A stretch of 64,000 nt of DNA from Variovorax sp. RA8 (GCF_901827175.1 NZ_LR594662.1:6262001-6326000); one strand, 5' to 3'. Positions 24,910 through 34,224 are shown, counted from the first letter of the stretch. The notes: generated by a model not told the origin, from the sequence alone. Program-made: numbers and translations.

Positions 24910-25305
24910 CTAGTCGCCGGGTGAACCGGGCTTCGCCCCGCCCAGCGCACAGCAGAAGTCGAACAGCTCTTCAAGTTCGGTGGACTTGTCGAACACGGCG
25001 TCTGCACCCAGCGCGGCGCAGCGTCGGCGGATTTCTGCCGTGGGATAGTTCGTCAGCACGACAACCCGCTGATGCGACGCACGCTCGCGACAGCCATGCA
25101 GCACACCCAGTCCGGAACCCTCTCGCAGGAACATGTCGACGATCGCCAGGTCCCAATGCCCGTCGTGCCCCTTGAGCCAATCGATTGCGTCCTTCTCGCC
25201 CTCGGCAAAGGCAACGACGCGAGCCCCGCCGAGGTCGGCGAGGGTAGGGATGAGATTGCTGCGGATCGTCGCGCTGTCTTCGACGAGAAAGGTGACCAGG
25301 ACCAT
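24910..25305 (-). CDS. Single-domain response regulator
   Basis: The 131-residue receiver has FLVEDSATIRSNLIPTLADL (acidic pair), the phosphoacceptor in LAIVDMFLREGSGLGVLHG, VVVLTNYPTAEIRRRCAALGADAVFDKSTELEELFDF with the conserved Thr and Lys. There is no DNA-binding domain. It is divergent from a GAF-domain gene 147 bp away and may be phosphorylated by the large kinase at 17612 or an unlinked kinase. Confidence 0.88.
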   Translation of the reverse strand: MVLVTFLVEDSATIRSNLIPTLADLGGARVVAFAEGEKDAIDWLKGHDGHWDLAIVDMFLREGSGLGVLHGCRERASHQRVVVLTNYPTAEIRRRCAALGADAVFDKSTELEELFDFCCALGGAKPGSPGD

Positions 25306-25452
25306 GGATGTTCGGAGTTGGACACCAGCGTATGAACACGCCGCGCTCTGCGTCAGGAGCGAGTTGCGCGCAGGCTTGTAGGCATTTGTCCTTCAAGGGG
25401 GATAGACTGCCAGGGAGATCCTGCCCGGCGGGAGCACCCGACAAGGAAGGCC

Positions 25453-25917
25453 ATGCCCCACCCACGAGATCCAGCAACCTTTTCCACGATCCTCCACGAA
25501 GGGGGCCCAGCGGCCGCGCTTGCCTACCTGAACGAGGCGGTGCCGCATCGATACTCCGCGGTCTATCGGCTGGATGGCGACAAGCTCCAGAACCTGTTCC
25601 TGCATGACAAGCAGGGTGAGGTTCGGCCCGAGTTCCTGGCAACCGTGCCCTTCGAGGTGAGCTTCTGCCAGTTCGCTCTGCGCGATGGCACGTTTCGAAC
25701 GCACGACTCGGCCCAGGACGCGCGGCTCGACGGTCACCCCTATCAGGGCGTCATGGTCAGCTATCACGGGGTGCCCCTCCTCGACGACCTGGGTGAGCTG
25801 TTCGGAACGCTCTGCCATTTCGACGTCAGCGCGCACGGCCTCCCCGACGACGAGTTCGAGCTGCTCGAGAAGGCGGCGCGGATTTTTCCGGCGTACCTGC
25901 AGTTGCATAAAGGCTGA
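25453..25917 (+). CDS. GAF-domain protein
   Basis: This 154-residue protein is a stand-alone GAF domain: ALAYLNEAVPHRYSAVYRLDGDKLQNLFLHDKQG, FEVSFCQFALRDGTFRTHDSAQDARLDGHPYQGVMVSYHGVPLLDDLGELFGTLCHFDVSAHGL, then a C-terminal helix. GAF domains bind small ligands or chromophores, or support redox chemistry. It lacks the full Cys set of free methionine sulfoxide reductase. The divergent receiver gene suggests a signalling role. Confidence 0.82.
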   Translation: MPHPRDPATFSTILHEGGPAAALAYLNEAVPHRYSAVYRLDGDKLQNLFLHDKQGEVRPEFLATVPFEVSFCQFALRDGTFRTHDSAQDARLDGHPYQGVMVSYHGVPLLDDLGELFGTLCHFDVSAHGLPDDEFELLEKAARIFPAYLQLHKG

Positions 25918-25995
25918 AGGCTGAAGGCTTGGCCGTGCGTTGCGCACATCGATTCAGGCTGTTCGCGAAGCCGAGCACTTCCTGCAGGAGTTGAC

Positions 25996-26910
25996 TTGGC
26001 ACCGCACCCCGTGAGCCTCCTGAGCAATGCCTGGCACCGGCTGCGGCGTGCCGTGATGGCCACGCCGGGGCTCGGCGTCCTCGTGCTGGCGATGCGCAAC
26101 TACATCCTGCACCAGAGCGCAAACCAGGCCGGCAGCCTGGCGTTCTCGTCGGTGCTGGCGATGTTTCCGCTGCTGATCCTGGTGTCGGCCGCCGCCGCCT
26201 TCGTAGGGCAGCCGGGCGACGCGGCGGCGCTGGCCGAGCGCGTCATGGGCTACGCGCCGGAGATGGTGCGCGAGGCCGTGCAGCCCGTCATCAAGCAGGT
26301 GCTGGCCCAGCGCAACCAGGCGCTGCTGACCATCGGCGTGCTGATCACGTTGTGGACGGCGTCGTCCGGCATGCAGGCGGTGCGTACGGCACTGAACCGC
26401 GCGTACGGCATCGGGCGCGGCCTCCCCTTCTGGAAAGCGCGCCTGAAGGTCACCCTGTTCACCGCCGTCGTGGGAATCGGAGTCCTGGCTGCGTTCAGCT
26501 CCGTGGTCATCATGCCGTACGTCTGGCAACTGGTGGAGGCCAACGCAGAGCCCGGGCCAGAGGCGCTCTGGATGCGCAACAGCGTTCGTTACGGCCTGGC
26601 CTTCGTCACGCTCGCGACGCTGTATGCGCTCCTGTACGGCTGGCTGCCGGACATTCGCCAGCGGCTGTACACCGTTCTGCCGGGCGCCCTGGTGGGCGCG
26701 GCGCTATGGGTGGGGGCTGCTGCCACGCTGTCGTACACGCTGCGCACCGCCGGAAAGCTGGCCCTGCTGTACGGCAGCTTCGCAGGCGTGGTCGCCACGC
26801 TGGTGTTCCTGTACATCAGCGCAACCACGCTGATCTTCGGCGCCGAGATCAACGGCGTGCTGCGCGAGAAAGCCGCGCCGCCGGAGCCACCGGCGGCCCC
26901 GCAGGTCTGA
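25996..26910 (+). CDS. YihY/BrkB-family inner-membrane protein
   Basis: This 304-residue membrane protein begins at TTG 25996 with GCAGGAG upstream. The family pattern is NYILHQSANQAGSLAFSSVLAMFPLLILVSAAAAFVG, LLTIGVLITLWTASSGMQAVRTALNRAYG, LFTAVVGIGVLAAFSSVVIMPYVW, YGLAFVTLATLYALLYGWLPDIRQRLYTVLPGALVGAALWVGAAATLSYTLR and LLYGSFAGVVATLVFLYISATTLIFGAEINGVL, giving about six helices. The family is mislabelled in old databases as ribonuclease BN; its function is unsettled. It is convergent with the AraC gene. Confidence 0.88.
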   Translation: MAPHPVSLLSNAWHRLRRAVMATPGLGVLVLAMRNYILHQSANQAGSLAFSSVLAMFPLLILVSAAAAFVGQPGDAAALAERVMGYAPEMVREAVQPVIKQVLAQRNQALLTIGVLITLWTASSGMQAVRTALNRAYGIGRGLPFWKARLKVTLFTAVVGIGVLAAFSSVVIMPYVWQLVEANAEPGPEALWMRNSVRYGLAFVTLATLYALLYGWLPDIRQRLYTVLPGALVGAALWVGAAATLSYTLRTAGKLALLYGSFAGVVATLVFLYISATTLIFGAEINGVLREKAAPPEPPAAPQV

Positions 26911-26938
26911 AGAAGGCCGCCGCGGCCGGATCCGACCA

Positions 26939-27718
26939 TCAGGACGTCGATTCGGGTACGGACTTCAACAGCCGCGACAAGTGCCCGCTGTTCGAGAAGT
27001 CCAGCCGCCGGCTGACCTGCGCCAGCGTGCAGCCCTCGCGCAGCAGCGTGCGCGCGTGCGCAGCCAGCAGGCGGCGCCGCACGGTCACCGGGGTGGCACC
27101 GAGTTCGGCCTCGAAACACCGCTGCAAGGTCCGTGCAGAAACGCCCAGGGAGCAGGCAAGCTCGGGGACGGAGGGCAATCGCTCCTCGCGAAGCAGCGCG
27201 CGCCTGAACTCTGCGACCGCCTGGCAGGATATCGGGGCGCTCGCAACGGGGACATGGACGAACTGGGCGGAGCGCACTTGTTCCACCAACGCGTCGACCA
27301 GGGTGGCGGCGCTGCGCGTGTGCAGGGTGGGTGCGAGCAATGCATCCAGCATGGCGATGGCGGCGGGATCCAGCCGCATGGCGCCGAGGCGTACGCCGTT
27401 GCCGAGCACCTCGGGCGCGAGATACAGCTCGCCATGGCGCTGCTGGCGGGTCGCCGTGCGCGTGCAGTGCTCGGTTCCCATGGGCAGCAGGACCGCATTG
27501 CCACGCGTGAGCCGCGCCCGGAGAACACGCGAGTCTTCCTCGACATCAGTCCCGGAGTTCCAGCAGGTCTCCAGTGCGCCCGTTTGCGGCCAGAGCAGCA
27601 TCGCGCAGTCGTGCCGATGCCATTCGGACTCGTAGGCCGCCAGCCGGCTGCGTTGCACGTAGAAGCCCTGCTGCGCCAGGACCGGCAGTTTGGCCGAAAG
27701 CACGGCGGGCGACTTCAT
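26939..27718 (-). CDS. AraC-family regulator
   Basis: This 259-residue protein has an N-terminal cupin-like sensor (ESEWHRHDCAMLLWPQTGALETCW, VLLPMGTEHCTRTA) and two C-terminal helix-turn-helix motifs (PSVPELACSLGVSARTLQRCFEAELGATPVTVRRRLLAAHARTLL, TLAQVSRRLDFSNSGHLSRLL). It resembles AraC proteins with a cupin sensor that control nearby transporters. The divergent Bug/PhzF/RidA operon starts 126 bp away and is the likely target. Confidence 0.9.
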   Translation of the reverse strand: MKSPAVLSAKLPVLAQQGFYVQRSRLAAYESEWHRHDCAMLLWPQTGALETCWNSGTDVEEDSRVLRARLTRGNAVLLPMGTEHCTRTATRQQRHGELYLAPEVLGNGVRLGAMRLDPAAIAMLDALLAPTLHTRSAATLVDALVEQVRSAQFVHVPVASAPISCQAVAEFRRALLREERLPSVPELACSLGVSARTLQRCFEAELGATPVTVRRRLLAAHARTLLREGCTLAQVSRRLDFSNSGHLSRLLKSVPESTS

Positions 27719-27844
27719 GGTTCATTCATTCTAGTGAGGCCTCCCGCCGGTGCCTGGCGCGATTTGGATCGGTCGCCGACGCGGCGCGGGTTGGTCGGCC
27801 GCAGGGGCACTCCTAGGATCGCATCGACTGTCCTGGAGCCTCTC

Positions 27845-28816
27845 ATGAACACCTTCCATCGTGCCCGCAGCCTTGTCCTGATGACGGCAATCGCCGCCAT
27901 GGCGACGACGACTTTTGCTCAAACATGGCCGGCCCGGCCATTGACCGTGGTGGTGCCCTTTCCTGCCGGCGGGGGAACGGACCTGGTCATCCGAGCCATT
28001 CAGCCTGAACTCCAGCGTGAACTGGGCCAGCCGCTGGTGATCGACAACCGTGGGGGCGCCGGCGGAACGATCGGCTCGACCGCAGTTGCCAGGGCACCGG
28101 CGGATGGCTACGTCCTTGGCATCGCGACCACGAGCACCCACGCGGTGAGCCGGAGCGTCTACAGGAAGCTCCCCTACGACCCGATCGCGGACTTCGAGTA
28201 CGCAGGATTCATCGGAACCTCCCCCTACGTGCTCGCCGTACACCCGGGCCTTGGCGCCGTTGACGCCGGCGCGGTCATCGCGGCATTGAAGAAGGCGCCC
28301 GACCGCTACAGCTATGCCTCCGTGGGCGCCGGGACCGTCTCGCACCTCCTGGCCGAGAAGTTCAAGCAGCAGGTCGGCGTGTCGCTGGTCCATGTGCCGT
28401 ACCGCGGCGCTTCGCCGGCCTACATCGACTTGATCGCAGGGACGGTGCAGGTGATGTTCGACAACCCGGTCGGCCTCGCGCCGTACATCCGCGCAGGGAA
28501 AGTGCAGGCTGTCGCCACGACGGGCCCGAACGCGCTGGTCGCGGATGTACCCACGTTCGCACAGCAAGGCCTGCCTGGCCTGGACCAGCTGCTTTGGTAC
28601 GGCGTGGTCTTTCCCAAAGGAACGCCGCCGGCCATCGTCCAGCGATTCAACGCCGCGCTCAACAAGGTGCTTTCGAACCGCAGCGTAGCGGCGGAGCTCT
28701 CGGCCAAGGGCGTCGATGCCAAGCCCGGACCACCGCAGGCGTTGCGCACGGCGGCGGCAAGCGACGCCGATTTCTGGGGCCGCATCGCGAAGTCGGTCGG
28801 AGCAACCCTTGATTGA
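27845..28816 (+). CDS. Bug/TctC-family tripartite tricarboxylate-type solute receptor
   Basis: This 323-residue periplasmic receptor has a signal peptide (MTAIAAMATTTFA) and family motifs WPARPLTVVVPFPAGGGTDLVIRAI, VIDNRGGAGGTIGS, YDPIADFEYAGFIG, YSYASVGAGTVSHLLAEKFKQQVGVSLVHVPYRGASPAYIDLIAGTVQVMFDN and WYGVVFPKGTP. Bug proteins bind organic acids or amides and may feed TctAB-like or other permeases. No permease is adjacent, which is common in Burkholderiales. ATG 27845 begins the first gene of a three-gene set with PhzF and RidA. Confidence 0.93.
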   Translation: MNTFHRARSLVLMTAIAAMATTTFAQTWPARPLTVVVPFPAGGGTDLVIRAIQPELQRELGQPLVIDNRGGAGGTIGSTAVARAPADGYVLGIATTSTHAVSRSVYRKLPYDPIADFEYAGFIGTSPYVLAVHPGLGAVDAGAVIAALKKAPDRYSYASVGAGTVSHLLAEKFKQQVGVSLVHVPYRGASPAYIDLIAGTVQVMFDNPVGLAPYIRAGKVQAVATTGPNALVADVPTFAQQGLPGLDQLLWYGVVFPKGTPPAIVQRFNAALNKVLSNRSVAAELSAKGVDAKPGPPQALRTAAASDADFWGRIAKSVGATLD

Positions 28817-28829
28817 ACCGTTCGTCCCG

Positions 28830-29711
28830 ATGCCGCCGAGCGGCCAGGTGGCCGGACTGCGCGTCTTCATTCATTCGCCGCACGGCGGCAACCCGGTACC
28901 GTTCGTGGCCGACGCCGGCCGCATGGATGATGAGCAGATGCGCGGCGTGGCGCAGCGCTACGGGCACGAGTCGGCCTTCTTGCTCCCCGCCTCCGATGCG
29001 CGCGCCGATTGGCGGTTGCGCTTCTTCGTGCCACGGCACGAAATGGAGATGTGCGGGCACGCCACGGTGGGTGCGTTATGGGCCTTGAGGCAATGGGGCA
29101 TCTGGACACGGCCGGCCGCGGTGGTGGAGACGCTCAGCGGCCCGGTTCAGGTCGAGTGGGACGAGGCGTCGGGCCGGGCGTGGGTGTCTCAGCCGGCGCC
29201 CACCGTGCGGCATCTGCAGGACCACGAACGCGGCTGGGTCGCCAGGGCGCTCGGGTGGCCCGAGTCCCGGATGCCATCCCTCGTCGTGAATTCCTGCACC
29301 AGCCGGACAAAGACCCTGGTGGATGTCGGCAGCGTGGAGGAACTGCAGATGCTGCGACCTGGTGGCGAGCTCGTCGAAGCGGCCTGCGAGGCGATCGACT
29401 CGACCGGCCTCTACCCCTACGCCGTGGATGACCGCGCCGCGGACGGCGTGGTGTTTGCACGGCAGTTTCCGCGCTCGTCCGGGTATCCGGAGGACGCCGC
29501 CACAGGCATCGCCGCCGCAGCCCTGTGGGGCTTCCTGCATCAATCGGGCCGCATCGCCGTGCGCCGGGCTGACGCGCCGGCGGCATTTCTGGTCCGCCAG
29601 GGCGATGCCATGGGCAGGCCGTCGGCCATCGAGATCCGGCCTCGGCGCTCTGACGATGGGAGCGTGGTCGGCTGCTGGTTGAGCGGGCGCGTCGTCTTCG
29701 CCGCCTTATGA
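28830..29711 (+). CDS. PhzF-family isomerase-like protein
   Basis: This 293-residue protein has the PhzF pattern LRVFIHSPHGGNPVPFV, RYGHESAFLLPA (the acid in the position of the catalytic Glu), LRFFVPRHEMEMCGHATVGALWAL, TRTKTLVDV-like and YPEDAATGIAAAAL. Family members include diaminopimelate-epimerase-like isomerases such as phenazine PhzF; the substrate here is unknown. ATG 28830 is used; TTG 28809 has a better GGAG upstream and overlaps the receptor stop, so it may be the true start. It overlaps RidA by 4 bp. Confidence 0.88.
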   Translation: MPPSGQVAGLRVFIHSPHGGNPVPFVADAGRMDDEQMRGVAQRYGHESAFLLPASDARADWRLRFFVPRHEMEMCGHATVGALWALRQWGIWTRPAAVVETLSGPVQVEWDEASGRAWVSQPAPTVRHLQDHERGWVARALGWPESRMPSLVVNSCTSRTKTLVDVGSVEELQMLRPGGELVEAACEAIDSTGLYPYAVDDRAADGVVFARQFPRSSGYPEDAATGIAAAALWGFLHQSGRIAVRRADAPAAFLVRQGDAMGRPSAIEIRPRRSDDGSVVGCWLSGRVVFAAL

Positions 29712-30166
29712 GCGCAACAGAGAGACTGAAGGCGCTGGGCATCGAACTGCCGCAGGACGTTCGGGCAGCGGCCGACTATCTGCCTGCCCGCGTCGCCGGA
29801 GGACTGCTTTTCCTGAGCGGGCAGACGCCGCGCGTCGGTGGCGAGCTCGTCGTGCGCGGCGTCGTCGGCGACGACCTCGATCTGGAAGCGGCCGCCCGGG
29901 CGGCCAGGATCTGCGCCCTGCGGCTGCTCGCGGCCGCCCGGGACTTGCTCGGCTCGCTCGACGCCATCGAGCACGTGGTCGAGCTCAGGGTCTACGTGCG
30001 AAGCAGCGCCGTCTTCGTGCAGCACAGCGTCGTGGCGGACGCCGCATCGGCGCTGTTCGTCACGCTGTTCGGCGAGCGCGGGACGCATGCGCGCACGGCT
30101 GTCGGAGTCGCCCAGTTGCCGGGCGGCGCGGCCGTCGAGATTGCGGCCGTGCTTGCGCTTACGTGA
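29708..30166 (+). CDS. RidA-family protein
   Basis: The 152-residue protein has the RidA/YjgF fold: LKALGIELPQ, GGLLFLSGQTPRVGGELVVRGVVGDDLDLEAAARAARICALRLLAAARDLLGSLDAIEHVVELRVYVRSSAVFVQHSVVADAASALFVTLFGERGTHARTAVGVAQLPGGAAVEIAAVLAL. The Arg in THARTAVGV corresponds to the conserved reactive-enamine/imine Arg. Such proteins hydrolyse reactive enamines/imines or act as amidohydrolase-like enzymes in a catabolic route. ATGA overlap with PhzF shows they are translated together. Confidence 0.92.
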   Translation: MSATERLKALGIELPQDVRAAADYLPARVAGGLLFLSGQTPRVGGELVVRGVVGDDLDLEAAARAARICALRLLAAARDLLGSLDAIEHVVELRVYVRSSAVFVQHSVVADAASALFVTLFGERGTHARTAVGVAQLPGGAAVEIAAVLALT

Positions 30167-30214
30167 CAGCTGCAGCGCCCCGGCGTCCCGGCCCTGCACC
30201 CGATCGATGCCCGC

Positions 30215-31198
30215 TCAATCCAGCTGGATCTTCGCCTTCTTGATGACCCCGCCCCACAGCGCCGAATCGGACTCGATCATCTTCTGGAACACCGCCGGGC
30301 TTCCGCCGATGGGCTGCGCGCCGAGGGCCGCCAGGCGGGTCTTGAAGTCGGGCTCCTGCATCGCCTCGTTGATGCTGGCGTTGAGCTTCTGCACGATCGC
30401 GTCGGGCGTGCCGGCGCGCGCCACGATGCCGAACCACGAGTAGAGCTCGAAGCCCTTGACGCCCTGCTCGTCCAGCGTGGGCACGTCGGGGAACTGCGGC
30501 GAGCGCTCCAGGCTGGTCACGCCCAGCGAGCGCAGCTTGCCGAACTTCAGCATCGACTGGGCGGAGAACTCGATGTCGAAGTACACCGGCACCTCGCCGG
30601 CCAGCACCGCGGTCAGCGCAGGCGCGGAGCCGCGGTAGGGAATGGGCGTCATTTCCACGCCGACCACCTGCTTGAAGCGCTCGGCTCCCAGGTGCGGCAT
30701 GGTGCCGGCGCCGGACGAGGCGTAGTTCATGGCGGCGCCCTTCTCCTTGGCCATGCGGATCAGGTCCTGGATGCCCGTGCCCTTGAAGCCCGGTGCCACC
30801 ACGACCTGGTGCGGGCTCTTGAAGACGCCCGCCACGGAGCGGAACTCGCGCAGCGGGTCGAAGGACATCGCCGGATAGAGCCACTTGCCGGTGGAAACCA
30901 CGTTGCTCGCCATCAACAGCGTGTGGCCATCGGCCGGCTGTTGCAGCACGGCCTCGCTGCCGACGATCGCGCCGGCGCCGGGCTTGTTCTCGACGACGAC
31001 CGGCTGGCCGAGCTTCTGCCCGAGCCCGGCCGCGATGGCGCGCGCGGTGGTGTCGGACGGGCCCCCCGCCGGGAAGGGCACCACCAGCCGGATCGGCTTG
31101 GACGGGAAGTTCTGGGCGAGGGCCGCGCACGGGAACGCGAGCGCGGCGGCGGCGGAGATCAGGAGAGAGCGGCGCAAAGTGAAAGTGAAAGTGAACAT
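30215..31198 (-). CDS. Bug/TctC-family solute receptor
   Basis: The 327-residue receptor starts with MFTFTFTLRRSLLISAAAALAFPCAALA (signal peptide; the FTFTF comes from a short GTGAAA repeat in the DNA) followed by FPSKPIRLVVPFPAGGPSDTTARAI, VVENKPGAGAIVGSEAV, MNYASSGAGTMPHLGAERFKQVVGVEMTPIPYRGSAPALTAVLAGEVPVYFD and FGIVARAGTPDAIVQKLNASI. It is 60 bp downstream of the FAD oxidoreductase on the same strand, suggesting that it binds a substrate related to that enzyme. Confidence 0.94.
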   Translation of the reverse strand: MFTFTFTLRRSLLISAAAALAFPCAALAQNFPSKPIRLVVPFPAGGPSDTTARAIAAGLGQKLGQPVVVENKPGAGAIVGSEAVLQQPADGHTLLMASNVVSTGKWLYPAMSFDPLREFRSVAGVFKSPHQVVVAPGFKGTGIQDLIRMAKEKGAAMNYASSGAGTMPHLGAERFKQVVGVEMTPIPYRGSAPALTAVLAGEVPVYFDIEFSAQSMLKFGKLRSLGVTSLERSPQFPDVPTLDEQGVKGFELYSWFGIVARAGTPDAIVQKLNASINEAMQEPDFKTRLAALGAQPIGGSPAVFQKMIESDSALWGGVIKKAKIQLD

Positions 31199-31258
31199 GA
31201 GGTGTCCTGGGAATTCAAGGCCTTCGTGGCAAGGCGTTCGTGAGAAAGATTCGGGGCC

Positions 31259-32641
31259 TCAGGCGGGCAGCGCCTCGATCGGCGCCTCGCGTTCGGACAG
31301 CTGTACCGCGGCATCGCTGGACACCAGCGCATCCTGCTCGACCAGCACGCGGCGGACTTCCTCCGCGTGCGGTTCCGTGCCCGCGGGCGCGGCGGCGGCC
31401 AGCGCCGCGTACACCCCGGCCGCATGGCCGAGGCACATCGCCGTTCCCATGTGCCGCGCGCCGCCGTTGGCCTCGCGCGTGGCCGAGATGGCGCGGCCGG
31501 TCACGACGAGGCCGGCGACTTCCTGCGGCAGCAGGCAGGCCAGGGGAATCTCGAAGGGTGCGGGCGGCATCCACAACGCGATGCCGGTGCCGCCCGCCTC
31601 GTGCAGGTCCATCGGGCCGGCGCCCAGCGCGACCGCATCGGCAAAGCGGACGCCGCCGACGATGTCGCTCTCCGTCAGCGTGTGGCGGCCGACGATGCGG
31701 CGCGTTTCGCGCACGCCGACCCGCTCGGCGATGCCGGCCAGCACCGAGGCCTCGAAGCCGGGCACACGCTCGCGCAGGAAGTCGACGACCGACTTCACCT
31801 GCTGGCGCCCGGTCTGCTCGGCACGCGTGAGGTCGCCCGCATCCAGCGCATCGATGCCGGGGATGCGGCTCATCAGGCAGATCGCGTCCTTCTCGCCGGG
31901 CGTGCTGCAGAAAGACAGGCTTTCCCAGAACAGCCGGCCCTGCTTCACCCCCTCGACGGCGAGCGCACGCTTGTCCTCGCGCGGAAGGGCCCGGAAGGTC
32001 TTCACATCGACGTTGGACATGCGGAACACCAGCGTGCAGGGCTGGCGCTGGTGCCGCAGCTCGGGCTCGGCGCCCGCGAAGGGCACGCCCGATGCGGCCG
32101 CAATGGCCGCATCGCCGCTGGCATCGACCACCATCGCGGCGCGCAGCGCGCTGCGGCCGGACGCGTTCTCGATCACCACGCCCTCGACCCGGCGCTCGCC
32201 GAGCAGGGGCCGCACCACCTGGGAGTGCAGGTAGACGTCCACGCCCGCTTCGCTGGTGATCTCGTCCGCCGCGATCTTCAGCACCTCGGGGTTGAAGGGG
32301 AAGTTGGTGATCGTCACCGGGCTGCTGCTCGCCTCGGCCAGCGTGTAGCGGCGAAAGCCCGTGCTGCCGCCGAGCGCGCGCACGCGATCGGTGAGCTCGA
32401 AGCCGATGCCGCCGACCACGCGCACGGGGCCGTTGAAGAAGCCGATCCACTGCGCCACCATGCCCGCCGTGCCGGTGCCGCCCAGACAGCCCGAACGCTC
32501 GACCACCGCCGTGCGCGCCCCGCTGCGCGCCGCCGCGACTGCGGCGACAAGCCCCGAAGCCCCGCCGCCCACGACGACGACGTCGTAGCGCGAGAGAACG
32601 GGCGTGGAAAGACTTTCGTTGATGAATTCGTCGCCTGGCAT
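31259..32641 (-). CDS. FAD-dependent oxidoreductase
   Basis: This 460-residue flavoprotein has the Rossmann ADP-binding motif VVVVGGGASGLVAAVAAARSGARTAVVERSGCLGGTGTAGMVAQW, a second nucleotide strand MVVDASGDAAIAAASGVPFAGAE and the C-terminal GLVVTGRAISATREANGGARHMGTAMCLGHAAGVYAALAAA typical of pfam12831-type oxidoreductases. ATG 32641 with GGAG upstream is chosen; the frame remains open to 32776 without family sequence. It is paired with the Bug receptor at 30215 and divergent from an IclR regulator. The substrate is unknown but probably a small organic acid or aromatic compound. Confidence 0.9.
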   Translation of the reverse strand: MPGDEFINESLSTPVLSRYDVVVVGGGASGLVAAVAAARSGARTAVVERSGCLGGTGTAGMVAQWIGFFNGPVRVVGGIGFELTDRVRALGGSTGFRRYTLAEASSSPVTITNFPFNPEVLKIAADEITSEAGVDVYLHSQVVRPLLGERRVEGVVIENASGRSALRAAMVVDASGDAAIAAASGVPFAGAEPELRHQRQPCTLVFRMSNVDVKTFRALPREDKRALAVEGVKQGRLFWESLSFCSTPGEKDAICLMSRIPGIDALDAGDLTRAEQTGRQQVKSVVDFLRERVPGFEASVLAGIAERVGVRETRRIVGRHTLTESDIVGGVRFADAVALGAGPMDLHEAGGTGIALWMPPAPFEIPLACLLPQEVAGLVVTGRAISATREANGGARHMGTAMCLGHAAGVYAALAAAAPAGTEPHAEEVRRVLVEQDALVSSDAAVQLSEREAPIEALPA

Positions 32642-32694
32642 AAGGTCTCCGGAAGTGGCGCGGCGCCGATGGACGGCGCGCCCGATGTTGTGAA

Positions 32695-32719
32695 GTTTCC
32701 ATACTGAACCTGTTTCCAT
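32695..32719. promoter_or_regulatory. Candidate IclR operator
   Basis: Two direct GTTTCCAT motifs at 32695-32702 and 32712-32719 lie 17 bp apart in the 122-bp gap between the divergent FAD oxidoreductase and IclR genes. They are candidates for regulator binding, but no site of this exact form is known to me. Confidence 0.3.
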
Positions 32720-32763
32720 TATACTTGCCACGCAGAATCGCTCCCGACAAAGCCCCTTTCGCC

Positions 32764-33546
32764 ATGCAGACCACACCCCCCGTCAAATCCGCCGAGCGCA
32801 CGCTCGACCTGCTCGAATTCATCGGCCGCAACGGCAATGCCGCTTCGCAGTCGGACATCGTCGTGGGCCTCGGCGTGCCCAAGGGCAGCCTGAGCAAGCT
32901 GCTGGCGACGATGCGCGAGCGCGGCTATGTGACGCTCGACGCCGAGGCCAGGGTCTATCGCCTCGGCCCGGCCGTCCATGCGCTGGTCGCGCAAGCCCAG
33001 GCCGCGGCAGACGTGGCCACGCTCGCCCTGCCCGTGCTGCAGTGGGCCACCGAGGTCACCGGCGAGGCCTCGTCGTACACCGCCCTGCGCAACGACGAGA
33101 TGGAGCGCATGTGCGGTGTCGACAGCGAGCAGCCCCTGAGCTACCGCATGAACAACCACAAGCGCTTTCCGCTGTATTCGTCCTCGGGCGGCAAGGCGGT
33201 GCTGGCCGAGATGCCGAAGGCGCTGCGCGAGGCCTACCTCTCCCGCGCGAAGCTGCAGAAGCTCACGCCCTCCACCGTCGCGTCGGTTGCCGCGCTGCGC
33301 GCGCAGCTCGCCACCATCGCCGCCGAGGGTGTGGCGGTGTCGCGCAACGAGCACACGCAGGGCGTGGTCGCACTCGCGGTCGCGATCCGGCGCACGGACG
33401 ACGAAACGCCGGTGGGCGCCATCACCATCGTGGTGCCCGATGCGCGCTTCACTGAAAAGCTGGAGGCGCTGTGCAGGAAGACGCTGAAGACTGCGCGGGC
33501 ACGGATCGAGAAGGCGATGCAGATGGCGGGCGCTCGCGAGGCGTGA
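32764..33546 (+). CDS. IclR-family regulator
   Basis: This 260-residue protein has an N-terminal winged helix (VKSAERTLDLLEFIGRNGNAASQSDIVVGLGVPKGSLSKLLATMRERGYVTLDAEARVYRLGP) and a C-terminal IclR effector domain with SSSGGKAVLAEMP, VAVSRNEHTQGVVALAVAIRR and VGAITIVVPDARF. ATG 32764 is the family-like start. It is divergent from the FAD oxidoreductase gene and likely regulates it together with the Bug receptor. Confidence 0.92.
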   Translation: MQTTPPVKSAERTLDLLEFIGRNGNAASQSDIVVGLGVPKGSLSKLLATMRERGYVTLDAEARVYRLGPAVHALVAQAQAAADVATLALPVLQWATEVTGEASSYTALRNDEMERMCGVDSEQPLSYRMNNHKRFPLYSSSGGKAVLAEMPKALREAYLSRAKLQKLTPSTVASVAALRAQLATIAAEGVAVSRNEHTQGVVALAVAIRRTDDETPVGAITIVVPDARFTEKLEALCRKTLKTARARIEKAMQMAGAREA

Positions 33547-33639
33547 GCGGCGCCGCCCATGGTCCTACACCTCGACGCGCCACCGGCCGGCATCATCGGC
33601 CGGCTCCGCGCGCATGCTGAGGTTTGGAAAGGCACTGCC

Positions 33640-34224
33640 ATGAACTCCACCAAGCTCCGAACCTTCTGTACTGCGACGGCGCTTGCCGCCTGCAGCGTCG
33701 CCTTCATCGGCTGCACCACGACACGACCCGATGACCGTGCCAGCACGGCATCGTCGCGTAGCTCCATCGAGGCGCAGGTCGACGCCACGCTCTCCAAGCT
33801 CTACGACACCGTGCCGGATTCACGCGAAATGGTCGCCAAGTCGAGGGGCGTGCTCGTGTTCCCGGCGGTGGTTGGCGGCAGCCTGGGGGTCGGCGCCGAG
33901 TACGGCCGCGGCGCCCTGCGCGTGGGCGGCCGCACCCAGGCCTACTACAGCACGACGGCCGGCTCGGTCGGGCTCCAGGCCGGTGCGCATTCGAGGGCGA
34001 TGATCTACCTGTTCACCACCCAGGAAGCGCTCGACAAGTTCCGCAACAGCAAGGGCTGGACCGCGGGCGCGGACGCCTCCGTCGCCGCCGCGACCCTCGG
34101 CGCCAACGGCAGGATCGATACCAACACGATGCGCCAACCCGTCGTCGGCTTCGTGCTGACCAACGTGGGCCTGGAGGCCGGCGTTTCGCTGCAGGGTGCG
34201 CGCATCGCCGAGGTTCGGCTCTAG
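33640..34224 (+). CDS. SYLF/Ysc84-domain lipoprotein
   Basis: This 194-residue protein has a lipoprotein signal (AACSVAFIGC with lipidated Cys) and a SYLF lipid-binding domain: IEAQVDATLSKLYDTVPDSREMVAKSRGVLVFPAVVGGSLGVGAEYGRGALRVGGRTQAYYSTTAGSVGLQAGAHSRAMIYLFTTQEALDKFRNSKGWTAGADASVAA. SYLF proteins bind phosphoinositides in eukaryotes and are common lipoproteins of unknown role in proteobacteria. ATG 33640 is the only start that gives a proper lipobox position. Confidence 0.88.
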   Translation: MNSTKLRTFCTATALAACSVAFIGCTTTRPDDRASTASSRSSIEAQVDATLSKLYDTVPDSREMVAKSRGVLVFPAVVGGSLGVGAEYGRGALRVGGRTQAYYSTTAGSVGLQAGAHSRAMIYLFTTQEALDKFRNSKGWTAGADASVAAATLGANGRIDTNTMRQPVVGFVLTNVGLEAGVSLQGARIAEVRL